A stretch of DNA of 46,851 bases from Acidobacterium sp. (GTDB taxonomy: Bacteria > Acidobacteriota > Terriglobia > Terriglobales > Acidobacteriaceae). The position numbers were made by a program, and so were the translations under genes. Below are positions 1 to 7,989 of this stretch, piece after piece (positions within the stretch are counted from its first letter, which is position 1; the number at the start of each line of letters is the position of its first letter). Location: NCBI GenBank assembly GCA_003167515.1, contig PMSS01000120.1:1-46851 (forward strand), in the 5' to 3' direction. The notes beneath the pieces were generated by a model that made no database searches, had not been told where the DNA came from, and saw nothing but the letters and a program-made list of their open reading frames with translations.

Positions 1-541
1 CATCGCCCACGCGGTTGACGATAAACGCTTTTTTCCCCGCGTCCGATGCCGACTTACGATGGAAATAGAATCCGATCAGCAAATAGCTGCAAGTTCCCAC
101 GCCTTCCCAGCCGACGAACATCAGCAGGAAATTCTCCGCAAGCACCAGCGTGAGCATGAAGAAGAGGAAGAGGTTCATGTAGGCGAAGAAGCGCCAGTAG
201 CCGTCTTCCTCGGCCATATAGCCTACGGAGTAGATGTGGATCAGGAATCCGACGCCGGTGACGACGCAGAGCATCACGAGGGTGAGCTGATCGAGCTGGA
301 AGGAGAAGTCGGCGTGGAAGGCACCGGAGCGGATCCAGGCGCCGAGGTTTTCTCCGTAGGGAAGTGTGAGCGAGCTGAATTTTGTAACGATCACTGCGAC
401 TTGCAGGGCGGGGATCAGCGACGCCATGAGGGCGACGGTGGTCACCAGGGCCTTCGGGAACCTGCGGCCGAGGAGACCATTCACCAGAAATCCGGCGAAG
501 GGGACGAGCGGGATGAGCCAGAGGTGAAGGTCGGCGTTCAT
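1..541 (-). CDS. nuoL: NADH-quinone oxidoreductase subunit L, N-terminal part (cut by window edge)
   Basis: About 180 N-terminal residues of the antiporter-like membrane subunit of complex I, which helps pump protons in the inner membrane. Translating the minus strand from the ATG at 541 gives [20 protein letters not shown]. Further in come a [20 protein letters not shown] segment, [19 protein letters not shown] and [20 protein letters not shown], the conserved start of the NuoL/ND5 core. The frame is still open at base 1, so the rest of the gene, and any nuoM and nuoN, lie off the left edge. The start ATG overlaps the nuoK stop (ATGA), indicating translational coupling within the operon. Confidence 0.93.
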   Translation of the reverse strand, partial: MNADLHLWLIPLVPFAGFLVNGLLGRRFPKALVTTVALMASLIPALQVAVIVTKFSSLTLPYGENLGAWIRSGAFHADFSFQLDQLTLVMLCVVTGVGFLIHIYSVGYMAEEDGYWRFFAYMNLFLFFMLTLVLAENFLLMFVGWEGVGTCSYLLIGFYFHRKSASDAGKKAFIVNRVGD

Positions 542-858
542 AGTTTCATCAGGTCGATGGAGTCGACGTTGAGGGTGTTGCGGGCGCGGAAGACGGCGAT
601 GATGATGGCGAGCCCGACGGCGGCTTCAGCGGCGGCGACGACCATCACGAAGAAGACGAAGAGTTGGCCGTTCACCTGCAAATGGCCGCTCACCTGACTC
701 CATCGCCGCGAAAACGCTACGAAAGTGAGGTTCACCGCATTGAGCATCAGTTCAATCGACAAAAAGACGGTGATGATGTTGCGCTTGATAAGAAAGGCCG
801 CGACCCCGATTGAAAAGAGAATTGCGCCGAGAACAAGGTAGCAGGCAATCGGAACCAT
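538..858 (-). CDS. nuoK: NADH-quinone oxidoreductase subunit K
   Basis: A 106-residue three-helix membrane subunit of complex I, of normal family length. The protein begins [20 protein letters not shown]. It carries the hallmark [20 protein letters not shown], whose conserved Glu in the second helix belongs to the proton path. The third helix is [20 protein letters not shown], with another conserved Glu. The frame is open well upstream, but that extension lies antisense to nothing useful and overlaps nuoJ, so the ATG at 858, five bases after the nuoJ stop, is the real start. It ends in an ATGA overlap with nuoL. Confidence 0.95.
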   Translation of the reverse strand: MVPIACYLVLGAILFSIGVAAFLIKRNIITVFLSIELMLNAVNLTFVAFSRRWSQVSGHLQVNGQLFVFFVMVVAAAEAAVGLAIIIAVFRARNTLNVDSIDLMKL

Positions 859-863
859 AGGCC

Positions 864-1358
864 TCAGTGCTCCTTCCGGGCCAGCGCTACGGCGCCAAGA
901 ATCGCGATGAGGATGAGCACCGAGGTGACTTCGAACGGCAACAAAAGATCGCGGAAGAGTACGCGGCTCAGATCCCCGGTTGTCGCCAGGTACTCGCCCA
1001 GCTGCGCCTGTCCAAAACTGCTTCTTCGATTGAGAAAAATGAACGTCAGCAGCCCCAGGAGCGCAGCGGCACCGGGGAATCCGGCGATATAAGCGAGCTT
1101 GCTTCCATGAGTACGCTCCTCCCGGCCAGCGTTCAGCAACATGATGACGAAGGTGAAGAGAACCATGATGGCGCCTGAGTAGACGATCACCTGGGCCGCC
1201 GCGAGAAACTCGGCCCCCAGCAGCAGATATAACACCGCCAGGGAACTCATTACCACGATGAGCGACAAGGCGCTGTTGATCGGATGGCGCTGGAAAAGGA
1301 GGTTCAGGGCTCCCGCCACACACAACCCCGCGAAGATGATGAATAAGGCCAGGTGCAT
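864..1358 (-). CDS. nuoJ: NADH-quinone oxidoreductase subunit J
   Basis: A 164-residue hydrophobic membrane subunit of complex I. Recognisable features are the N-terminal helix [20 protein letters not shown], the [20 protein letters not shown] segment and the [20 protein letters not shown] helix, which in the family contains the pi-bulge at YSGAIMVLF. It sits between nuoH and nuoK. In most nuo operons nuoI comes between nuoH and nuoJ, but here only about 70 bases separate the two genes, so nuoI is absent at this position. Confidence 0.94.
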   Translation of the reverse strand: MHLALFIIFAGLCVAGALNLLFQRHPINSALSLIVVMSSLAVLYLLLGAEFLAAAQVIVYSGAIMVLFTFVIMLLNAGREERTHGSKLAYIAGFPGAAALLGLLTFIFLNRRSSFGQAQLGEYLATTGDLSRVLFRDLLLPFEVTSVLILIAILGAVALARKEH

Positions 1359-1427
1359 TTGCTTCAGTAGCTCGCAAACTGCAGGAAAACGGTGAACAAT
1401 TCGAGGACCGGAACAGAGAATTGTAAA

Positions 1428-2489
1428 TCAGTGCAGCGGCAGTCTCAGACCGATGAAAAAGCTCGTGACCACGATATTTGCAACAGCCACAGGCACCAGA
1501 AACTTCCATCCGAAGCCCATAAGCTGGTCATAGCGGAGGCGCGGAAGCGTCCCGCGCACCCAGATGTAGAGAAAGAGGAAGAAGAGAACTTTGACGACGA
1601 ACCAGAAGAGAGAGAGCAGCGAGATCGCGATGGGGTTGCTGGGTTGTGGCAGGAGATTGCCGAAGGGGCTGGTCCAACCGCCGAAGAACAGCAGCGTGGC
1701 CACGCATCCAACGGTGATCATGTTGGCGTATTCAGCCATAAAAAACATGGCGAACTTCATCGAGCTGTACTCGGTGTGATAGCCGGCAGTCAGCTCGGAC
1801 TCGGCTTCGGGCAGGTCGAAGGGGGCGCGGTTGGTTTCGGCGTACGCGGCCATCAGATAAATGAAGAAGGCGATGAACTGGAATCCGCCGAAGAAGTTCC
1901 AGGAGAGCAGCCCGTGCGTGGCCTGCACGTCGACGATGTGGCGGAGGTTCAGTGAACCGGAGCGGAGGACGATGCCGACAAGCGAGAGGCCGAGGGCGAG
2001 CTCGTAGCTAATGACCTGGGCGGAGGCACGGAGGGCGCCGAGCAGTGAATATTTATTGTTCGACGACCAGCCGGAGAGCGCGATGCCGTAGACGCCGATC
2101 GAGGTGATGCCGAGCAGAATGAGGAGGCCGATGTTGGTGTCGGAAATTTCGAAGAGCTGGACGCCCTTCCAGCGGACATCGGCGCCGAAGGGCACAACAG
2201 CGATGGACATCAACGCGCAGATCAGCGCAATCATGGGCGCCAGAATGTAAAGCGGCCGATAAACCGCCTCGGGCATCAGGTCTTCCTTCAGAAATAGCTT
2301 GGCCCCATCGGCGAGCGGCTGGAGCAACCCGAAGGGTCCGACGCGACTCGGTCCCCAGCGATTTTGGATGCGACCAACCAGCTTGCGCTCGAGCAGCACC
2401 GTGTAAGCAACCGCCATGAGCGTGATCACCACCACCACGATGACCTTCGCAAGACTGATTAGAAGAAACACCAACAAGCTGGTCTCCAT
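1428..2489 (-). CDS. nuoH: NADH-quinone oxidoreductase subunit H
   Basis: The 353-residue membrane subunit that joins the peripheral and membrane arms of complex I and lines the quinone chamber. Seen directly are [20 protein letters not shown] near residue 35, [20 protein letters not shown], and a central segment [20 protein letters not shown] with [20 protein letters not shown], all signature stretches of NuoH/ND1. Eight or so hydrophobic helices span the length, as expected. The start at 2489 is 21 bases downstream of the nuoG stop. The next gene is nuoJ rather than nuoI. Confidence 0.96.
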   Translation of the reverse strand: METSLLVFLLISLAKVIVVVVITLMAVAYTVLLERKLVGRIQNRWGPSRVGPFGLLQPLADGAKLFLKEDLMPEAVYRPLYILAPMIALICALMSIAVVPFGADVRWKGVQLFEISDTNIGLLILLGITSIGVYGIALSGWSSNNKYSLLGALRASAQVISYELALGLSLVGIVLRSGSLNLRHIVDVQATHGLLSWNFFGGFQFIAFFIYLMAAYAETNRAPFDLPEAESELTAGYHTEYSSMKFAMFFMAEYANMITVGCVATLLFFGGWTSPFGNLLPQPSNPIAISLLSLFWFVVKVLFFLFLYIWVRGTLPRLRYDQLMGFGWKFLVPVAVANIVVTSFFIGLRLPLH

Positions 2490-2510
2490 CCAAAGCCTTT
2501 CAATATGTTC

Positions 2511-4847
2511 CTAGTCTGCCGCTGCCACTTCCGCGGGTTTGCGCGCTTCCATAACGGAGTGCAGCGTCTTGCTGTAGAACCCGAGCGAACCAGAGGTAAA
2601 GAGTGTGTCGTTGGACGGCCTGACGAGGTCGCGTCTTAAGGAAGTTGTCTCGATCTGCACCAGGCCGGATCTGAGATGCTGATCGTTCCCGGCCAGCAAG
2701 TCCAGCCGAGGCACCTCGTACGCCGGGACCAGACGCTGAATCTCATCGAAGATGGCGAAGGGATCAAAAGGGCTGAGCTTTGGCTCCAGATGATGAGCGG
2801 CCAGCCACACTCCGTGACGATCCGCCTCACCGGACTGCGCTCCGCGGGTCTGCCCAAAATCCGCCCGAACGCCCGCCTGCCCAAACGGCACAAGTTTCCT
2901 TACATCCGCGCCCATAGCGGCGGCCAGGCGCACTATAACTTCGAAATCCGTACGCACGCCGGCCCGATCCGCCGCTTTCTTTACCAACTGCAGATCGCCA
3001 AACGTGTTGGTGACGGTGCCGGCCTTCTCATAAAGATTAGCGGCCGGAAAGACGACGTCAGCAAGCTGCGCCGTTGCGGTCAGGAACATGTCCTGGACTA
3101 TGAGGAAAGTATTGCGCAGAACCGGGCTAGTCATGCCATACCGGCCCACGGGGTTCGCGCCCACAACATAGAGCGCGTCGAGTTCGCCGCGTTGGGCAGC
3201 ATCGAACATCTCGACGAGATCGAGTCCCGGCCGCGCGGGAAGCATCGGTCCGTATTCCTCCGCGAAATGTCCTGCGGAAACAGGCAGGTATCCGGGCAAC
3301 AAATCGGGGTAAAGGCCCATATCCGCCGCCCCACGCGAGTTGGCGTAATCGCCGAGACAGGAGAATTTCACATTGGGGAGTGTTGAACCGAGTTTTACGA
3401 GTGCTTCGATATCACGGCCGCGAAACTCCGATCCGAAAACGACCAGCAGAGATTCCTCTTTGCGGATGGCATCGCGGAATGCCGTTGCTTCCTCGTCATC
3501 ACTGAGTTCGCCGCCTTCGCCCGCCAAAAATGAGATCAGCCCTGAGTAGTCGCCCTCGCGGATGTGCAGGAACGCTGTGGCCTGGCGGCGAAGCTTGATC
3601 AGCTGGTGATTGGCGACGTAGAGGCGACCCTGGTTCAGGCGGATGTTGGTGCGGATCTGCCAGGCGAGCCCAGGATGCTGCTCGGTGGGATCGTTGCCGA
3701 GGAGCAGGATCGCTTTGGCTGCGCCGATATCGCGGAGTGAGGCTTCCTGCTGGCCCTGGAGAGCTGCGGCAAAGGCCGGGTAATCGGCGGTCCGGTGATG
3801 GTCGATATTGTTGGTGCCCAGAACCGTGCGCGCGAACTTCTGCAGCAGGTAAGCTTCCTCATTGGTGGTCCGGTTTGAGCCGATGACGCCAATGGCGGAG
3901 CCACCCCTTGCGTCGCGAATCTCGCGGAGTTTTTTTCCGGTGAATTCGATGGCTTCATCCCAACTGACCGGCGCGAGATTGCCATCGAGCTGCCGGACCA
4001 GCGGCGTCGTCAACCGGTCCTCGCGATTCGCGAAGTCGAATGCGTAACGACCTTTGATACATAAGAAATCGCCATTGATGCCGGACTTATCGCGATTGTC
4101 GCCGCGGACGATATCCATACCTTCGTTGGAGCGGCGGACGCCGAGGGTGGTCTTGCAGCCGTCGCCGCAGTGGGTGCAGATGGTGCCCACATGCGACATC
4201 TCCCAGGGCCGGGTTTTGTACCGATAAGCGCCGGAGGTAAGCGCACCGACGGGACAAATGTCGATGCACATGCCGCACTCCTCGCACTCGAGGTGATCCT
4301 GCTTGTTAGGAGCAATAACGCTACCCGCACCGCGGTTCTGGATGCCGAGCGCCCAGACATCCATGCCCTCGCCGCAGACGCGGACACAGCGGTAGCAGAG
4401 GATGCACCGCGGGCGATCGAAAAAGACTACTGGGGACCACTGCTGCTCCTCGCGGTGTTGCTTGATCTCGACGAATTTGGATTCATGCGCGCCGTACTTG
4501 AAGGTCATATCCTGGAGCTCGCACTCGCCACCCGCGTCGCACACGGGGCAATCGAGAGGATGATTGCCAAGCAGCATCTCGATGGTCGCCTTCCGGGCCT
4601 GCGCGATTTCAGGACTTTCGGTGGCAACCACCATGCCTTCTGCGACCGGCGTGGTGCAGGCGGTCTGGAGCTTGGGAACTTTTTCGAGGCGGACGACGCA
4701 CATGCGGCAAGCGGCCTGGAGCGAAAGGCCGGGGTAATAGCAGAAGGCGGGGATTTCGATGCCGTGGGCGCGGCAGGCTTCAATGAGGAGCGTGCCCGCG
4801 GGTACGGTGAGTTTTTTGCCGTCTACAGTGAATGTGACGTCAGCCAT
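2511..4847 (-). CDS. nuoG: NADH-quinone oxidoreductase subunit G
   Basis: The 778-residue iron-sulfur subunit of the peripheral arm of complex I. The N-terminus is a ferredoxin-like domain with [2Fe-2S] cysteines (EIPAFCYYPGLSLQAACRMC). A His/Cys cluster (NHPLDCPVCDAGGECELQD) and two 4Fe-4S motifs (CILCYRCVRVC, CEECGMCIDICP) follow. After these comes a molybdopterin-oxidoreductase-like domain with its own CTHCGDGC motif, degenerate in its cofactor role in this family. A Shine-Dalgarno AAGGA lies just before the ATG and overlaps the stop codon of hicB, so nuoG translation is probably coupled to the antitoxin gene upstream. Confidence 0.96.
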   Translation of the reverse strand: MADVTFTVDGKKLTVPAGTLLIEACRAHGIEIPAFCYYPGLSLQAACRMCVVRLEKVPKLQTACTTPVAEGMVVATESPEIAQARKATIEMLLGNHPLDCPVCDAGGECELQDMTFKYGAHESKFVEIKQHREEQQWSPVVFFDRPRCILCYRCVRVCGEGMDVWALGIQNRGAGSVIAPNKQDHLECEECGMCIDICPVGALTSGAYRYKTRPWEMSHVGTICTHCGDGCKTTLGVRRSNEGMDIVRGDNRDKSGINGDFLCIKGRYAFDFANREDRLTTPLVRQLDGNLAPVSWDEAIEFTGKKLREIRDARGGSAIGVIGSNRTTNEEAYLLQKFARTVLGTNNIDHHRTADYPAFAAALQGQQEASLRDIGAAKAILLLGNDPTEQHPGLAWQIRTNIRLNQGRLYVANHQLIKLRRQATAFLHIREGDYSGLISFLAGEGGELSDDEEATAFRDAIRKEESLLVVFGSEFRGRDIEALVKLGSTLPNVKFSCLGDYANSRGAADMGLYPDLLPGYLPVSAGHFAEEYGPMLPARPGLDLVEMFDAAQRGELDALYVVGANPVGRYGMTSPVLRNTFLIVQDMFLTATAQLADVVFPAANLYEKAGTVTNTFGDLQLVKKAADRAGVRTDFEVIVRLAAAMGADVRKLVPFGQAGVRADFGQTRGAQSGEADRHGVWLAAHHLEPKLSPFDPFAIFDEIQRLVPAYEVPRLDLLAGNDQHLRSGLVQIETTSLRRDLVRPSNDTLFTSGSLGFYSKTLHSVMEARKPAEVAAAD

Positions 4848-4855
4848 TCAGATCC

Positions 4856-5161
4856 TTATACGGAAATTGCGGCTCTGCGTGGTTTTTCTGCGGGGACTCT
4901 GACCTCGAGATGCTCAACAACGAAGTACTCGACGTCATCAAAGTCCTCATCTTTAAACTCGACGCCGGTTGCGGCGGGCTCCGGAATGGTTTCTCCGTGT
5001 TCGATCATCACTTCAAAATGCGATTCCAGCCCCTCTCGCATCATGGCCCGCATCTCGTCCAGGGTGTCGCCCGCCGAAACGCAGCCAGGAACATCGGGCG
5101 CCTGCCCGGCAAAGTTGCTGCCAGGGGACTTGGCGTAAACGACCAGAAATTTTCTCGTCAT
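4856..5161 (-). CDS. hicB: HicB-family antitoxin embedded in the nuo operon
   Basis: A 101-residue HicB-like protein, the antitoxin of a type II toxin-antitoxin pair. The N-terminal half has the usual partially degraded RNase H-like fold signature: a short strand at the start, then DVPGCVSAGDTLDEMRAMMR and an amphipathic helix, followed by HGETIPEP. No C-terminal helix-turn-helix or ribbon-helix-helix is evident; the tail is acidic (FKDEDFDD). It overlaps hicA by four bases (ATGA) and ends eight bases before nuoG. Toxin neutralisation is known for the family; whether this copy is active is inferred. Confidence 0.88.
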   Translation of the reverse strand: MTRKFLVVYAKSPGSNFAGQAPDVPGCVSAGDTLDEMRAMMREGLESHFEVMIEHGETIPEPAATGVEFKDEDFDDVEYFVVEHLEVRVPAEKPRRAAISV

Positions 5162-5343
5162 TTCAACCCCGCTTGTTTCAGGATACTTGCCACGATGAAC
5201 TTTGGCAGGTCCTTGCTGCCGTGAAAGGGCACCGTTACGATTCCCGGTTTCACGGGATGAACGAAGTGCATGTGACTCCCGGTTTGCCTCACCAGCTTCC
5301 AGCCATCCTTCTCGACGATGCGAATAATTTCACGGGCTTTCAA
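5158..5343 (-). CDS. hicA: HicA-family mRNA interferase toxin embedded in the nuo operon
   Basis: A 61-residue HicA (YcfA-type) protein, a small double-stranded-RNA-binding-fold toxin that cleaves mRNA. It has the expected order: KAREIIRIVEKDGWKLVRQT, the catalytic-type GSH motif (GSHMHFVHP), then a strand ending VPFHG and the DLPKFIVASILKQAGL helix. Length is normal, and both the GSH histidine and the HG motif are intact, so the copy looks functional. It begins 52 bases after nuoF and is followed at once by hicB in an ATGA overlap. Its place inside a respiratory operon is unusual. Confidence 0.9.
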   Translation of the reverse strand: MKAREIIRIVEKDGWKLVRQTGSHMHFVHPVKPGIVTVPFHGSKDLPKFIVASILKQAGLK

Positions 5344-5395
5344 CGCGTTCCTGCTGTTCTCACTCTGCCCTGCTTGTTAATCCCAACTAACTGCT

Positions 5396-6709
5396 TCAGA
5401 CCAGCGCGGGTTCTGGTTCACGCACGCGGCGATAAGGGCAGCCTCTGCCCTCGAGGTGGTCTTCAAACTCTTTGCGAAATTTCTGGACGAAGGCAATGGT
5501 GGGCATCGCGGCCGCGTCGCCGAGCGGGCAGAAGGTGCGGCCCAGCATGTTTTCGGCGAGGTAGCGGATGTTGACGATGTCTTTGTCGACGCCGCCGCCT
5601 TCATGGATCCGTGTGAGGGACTTTTTGAGCCAGTCGGTGCCTTCGCGGCAGGGGATGCACCAGCCGCAGCTTTCGTGTGCGTAGAACTTCATGGTGCGGA
5701 GGGCGAATTCGACCATGCAGGTGGTCTCGTCGAGGACGACGACGCCGCCGGAGCCGAGCATGGAGCCGGCTTTGCCGACCTGATCGAAGTCCATGCCGAT
5801 GTCAATTTCATCCGCGGTGAGGGCGGGCGTGGAGGCTCCGCCAGGAACGACGGCTTTGAGCTTTTTGCCGTTGGGGATGCCACCGCCGACTTCGTAAATC
5901 ATCTTCCTGAGGTTGTAGCCCATGGGCAGCTCGTAGACGCCAGGGCGCTCGATGTGGCCGCTGAGGCAGAAGAGTCGCGTACCTCCGTTGCGTTCGGTGC
6001 CGAGCTTGGCATATTCGGCGCCGCCCATGCGGAAGATGTGCGGGACGGTGGCGATGGTCTCGGCGTTGTTGATGATGGTGGGTCCGCCATAGAGACCCAC
6101 GACAGCGGGAAATGGCGGGCGGATGCGCGGGATGCCGCGCTTGCCTTCGAGCGATTCCATGAGCGCGGATTCTTCGCCTACTTCGTAGGCGCCGGCACCG
6201 GTCTGGGTGACGATGTCGAAGTCGATGCCTGAGCCGAAGATGTTTTTCCCGAGGAAGCCTTTGGCGTAGGCCTGGGCGACGGCCTTCTCCGTAATTTCGA
6301 GGAGGTAGCGGTATTCGCCACGCAGGTAGATGAAGCCCATTTTGGCCTGAACGGAGAGGCCGGCGATGATGGTGCCTTCGATAACGGAGTGGGGATCGTG
6401 CTCGAAGATGAGGCGATCTTTGCAGGTGCCCGGCTCACTCTCGTCTCCGTTCACCAAAACGTATTTCGGCTTCGCCGACTGCTTTGGTACGAACGACCAC
6501 TTGAGGCCGGTTGGGAATCCCGCACCACCACGGCCGCGCAGGTTCGACGCCTTCATCTCATTGATGATTCCATCCGGACCCAGCGTGAGTGCTTTGCGGG
6601 TCGCTTCATAGCCTTCGAGTTCAAGGTACCGGTCGATCGAGGTGGCGCCTTTGCCAAACCGGTACGAAACCACGGGCACGCAGTCGGGATGGGTGGAGAG
6701 CGTCGCCAT
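5396..6709 (-). CDS. nuoF: NADH-quinone oxidoreductase subunit F
   Basis: The 437-residue flavoprotein subunit of complex I, which binds NADH, FMN and one 4Fe-4S cluster. The NADH/FMN glycine-rich loop is LRGRGGAGFPTGLKWSF (residues about 57-73). Next come the FMN-binding stretch NGDESEPGTCKDRLIFEHDP and AYEVGEESALMESLEGKRG. The cluster motif is ESCGWCIPCREGTDWL, with the fourth Cys in RTFCPLGDAA. The nuoE stop and nuoF start share one base (TAATG), which indicates translational coupling. Confidence 0.97.
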   Translation of the reverse strand: MATLSTHPDCVPVVSYRFGKGATSIDRYLELEGYEATRKALTLGPDGIINEMKASNLRGRGGAGFPTGLKWSFVPKQSAKPKYVLVNGDESEPGTCKDRLIFEHDPHSVIEGTIIAGLSVQAKMGFIYLRGEYRYLLEITEKAVAQAYAKGFLGKNIFGSGIDFDIVTQTGAGAYEVGEESALMESLEGKRGIPRIRPPFPAVVGLYGGPTIINNAETIATVPHIFRMGGAEYAKLGTERNGGTRLFCLSGHIERPGVYELPMGYNLRKMIYEVGGGIPNGKKLKAVVPGGASTPALTADEIDIGMDFDQVGKAGSMLGSGGVVVLDETTCMVEFALRTMKFYAHESCGWCIPCREGTDWLKKSLTRIHEGGGVDKDIVNIRYLAENMLGRTFCPLGDAAAMPTIAFVQKFRKEFEDHLEGRGCPYRRVREPEPALV

Positions 6710-7218
6710 TACTTCCCTGCCCTCCCGCGATAATCTGCCAGTACCCGATCGATGGATTCAGGCGTCAGGTTTTCATGGAAGTCATAATTCACCTGAGCCG
6801 CGGGCGCCCACGAACACGCGCCGATGCATTCGACCTCTTCGAGTGAGAACACACCGTCTGACGTGACTCCTTTATTCGGAACACCGAGCTTCTTCTTGCA
6901 GTGTTCGAGAATTTCGTTGCCGCCGCGCAGCATGCAGCTGATGTTGGTGCAGACCTGCACGTGAAATTTCCCAGCGGGTCTGGTGCGCAGCAACGAGTAA
7001 TAGCTGATGACGTTGCGCACCTCGAGCTCAGAAACGCCGACGCGCTCGGCGACTTCGGCGATGACGGCGTCGGAGAGGTAGCCGGTTTCGTCCTGAGCGT
7101 AGAGGAGCATGGGGACAAGGGCGGATCGCTTGACCGGATAGAGGGTGACGAACTGGTCGAAGCGGGCGGCGAGCGCGGGGGAAAAGAGAGCGGCGGGTTG
7201 TGAGGGCTGTGTGCTCAT
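6709..7218 (-). CDS. nuoE: NADH-quinone oxidoreductase subunit E
   Basis: A 169-residue thioredoxin-like [2Fe-2S] subunit of the NADH dehydrogenase module of complex I. The N-terminal helical part contains LVPMLLYAQDETGYLSDAVI and the ISYYSLLRTRPAGKFHVQVC stretch. The four cluster cysteines follow the family pattern: a CTNISC pair, then CIGAC about 40 residues later. The start overlaps the stop of the preceding small gene by four bases (ATGA), so that unknown gene is part of the same coupled transcript. Confidence 0.96.
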   Translation of the reverse strand: MSTQPSQPAALFSPALAARFDQFVTLYPVKRSALVPMLLYAQDETGYLSDAVIAEVAERVGVSELEVRNVISYYSLLRTRPAGKFHVQVCTNISCMLRGGNEILEHCKKKLGVPNKGVTSDGVFSLEEVECIGACSWAPAAQVNYDFHENLTPESIDRVLADYRGRAGK

Positions 7219-7568
7219 CGTTCGTTTCTCGCTGATCCGGCGGCGGCGTTCATCAGAGACGCAACCAGGTCGATGGCGGCATGATCCAGATCCAGAACCG
7301 TGCCGTCGATGTCGATGCGGCCTTCGGGCAGTAACGCAAGCCGCCCTCGTGTCTGCTGACCCATGCCGCTGCTTAAAGACCAGCTCCCGATCGAGTCGTG
7401 CGGATCACGAGTCAGTTCCATAGCCGCATTTCCTGCCACGATTCGGATCGAGTCCCCCTTTTGCGCTACGTCGGCCGATTCTTCGTCGTTCAGACTTCGA
7501 GCTGCGGTATAGGAACACAGCAAGGAAGCGAAAGAAATCCAAAGCTCGGTACTAACCTGATTAGTCAT
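7215..7568 (-). CDS. Hypothetical protein inside the nuo operon (between nuoD and nuoE)
   Basis: A 117-residue protein I do not recognise. It has no signal peptide, membrane segment or cysteine-rich motif. The first 30 residues are mixed; the middle has alternating hydrophobic residues (SIRIVAGNAAMELTRD) and the end has RIDIDGTVLDLDHAAIDLVA, suggesting a small alpha/beta domain. It overlaps its upstream partner and nuoE by four bases each (ATGA), so it is made together with complex I subunits. It shares a loose layout with the upstream gene (GDxI, a DPH segment, a C-terminal helix), so the two might be diverged relatives, but that is weak. Confidence 0.7.
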   Translation of the reverse strand: MTNQVSTELWISFASLLCSYTAARSLNDEESADVAQKGDSIRIVAGNAAMELTRDPHDSIGSWSLSSGMGQQTRGRLALLPEGRIDIDGTVLDLDHAAIDLVASLMNAAAGSARNER

Positions 7569-7969
7569 CCTCGCAAATCAACAACTGCCTTGATTACGAA
7601 CTGGGCGAGGTTGGTCACGTCGACAGGATCAGAGCCGTTCACGCCTGGCAGAAGCGGACTGCTGGTGCTGGCGAGCTTCTGCGGATCCTGTGTGAGGTTG
7701 AAGTTGTAAGCGGTGCGATCCACTACCACGGAGATCGTTCGCGCGTGAGGATCAAGATTGAGAGACACCTTCCGATTCAGAGTGGAGGTAACGGAGATCA
7801 TGTCGCCGGTTTCGGCGAGCGCCAGTTTCGTCTGCGACTTCCCCTCCAGGATTTTATTAATTTCAGCGATAGCCGTGCGCAACTGTTGAGACAGGTCAGA
7901 CCAAGTGTCTTTGGTCTTCGCTTCGCTGTTCAAAACTTCCTGCGCGAATTCAACTGCCCACTCTGCCAT
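7565..7969 (-). CDS. Hypothetical protein inside the nuo operon (immediately after nuoD)
   Basis: A 134-residue protein of unknown function. The N-terminal third is helical and charged (WAVEFAQEVLNSEAKTKDTW, then LSQQLRTAIAEINKILEGK). The rest looks like beta strands: MISVTSTLNRKVSLNLD, TISVVVDRTAYNFNLTQD. It has no cysteines and no membrane helix, so it is unlikely to carry a cluster or be a membrane subunit. A good ribosome binding site precedes the ATG (GAAAGGAGACAGGTC). It lies 20 bases after nuoD and overlaps the next small gene by four bases. The context suggests an accessory or assembly role with complex I; the sequence alone does not show it. Confidence 0.72.
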   Translation of the reverse strand: MAEWAVEFAQEVLNSEAKTKDTWSDLSQQLRTAIAEINKILEGKSQTKLALAETGDMISVTSTLNRKVSLNLDPHARTISVVVDRTAYNFNLTQDPQKLASTSSPLLPGVNGSDPVDVTNLAQFVIKAVVDLRG

Positions 7970-7989
7970 GACCTGTCTCCTTTCTGACC

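Noticed and set aside
59-697. Long plus-strand open frame over the nuoK/nuoL region
   Set aside because: Antisense to well-recognised complex I genes; composition is acidic and repetitive without any motif.
538-1509. 323-residue minus-strand frame containing nuoK
   Set aside because: Only its last 106 residues are NuoK; the upstream part overlaps nuoJ and the nuoH end in another frame.
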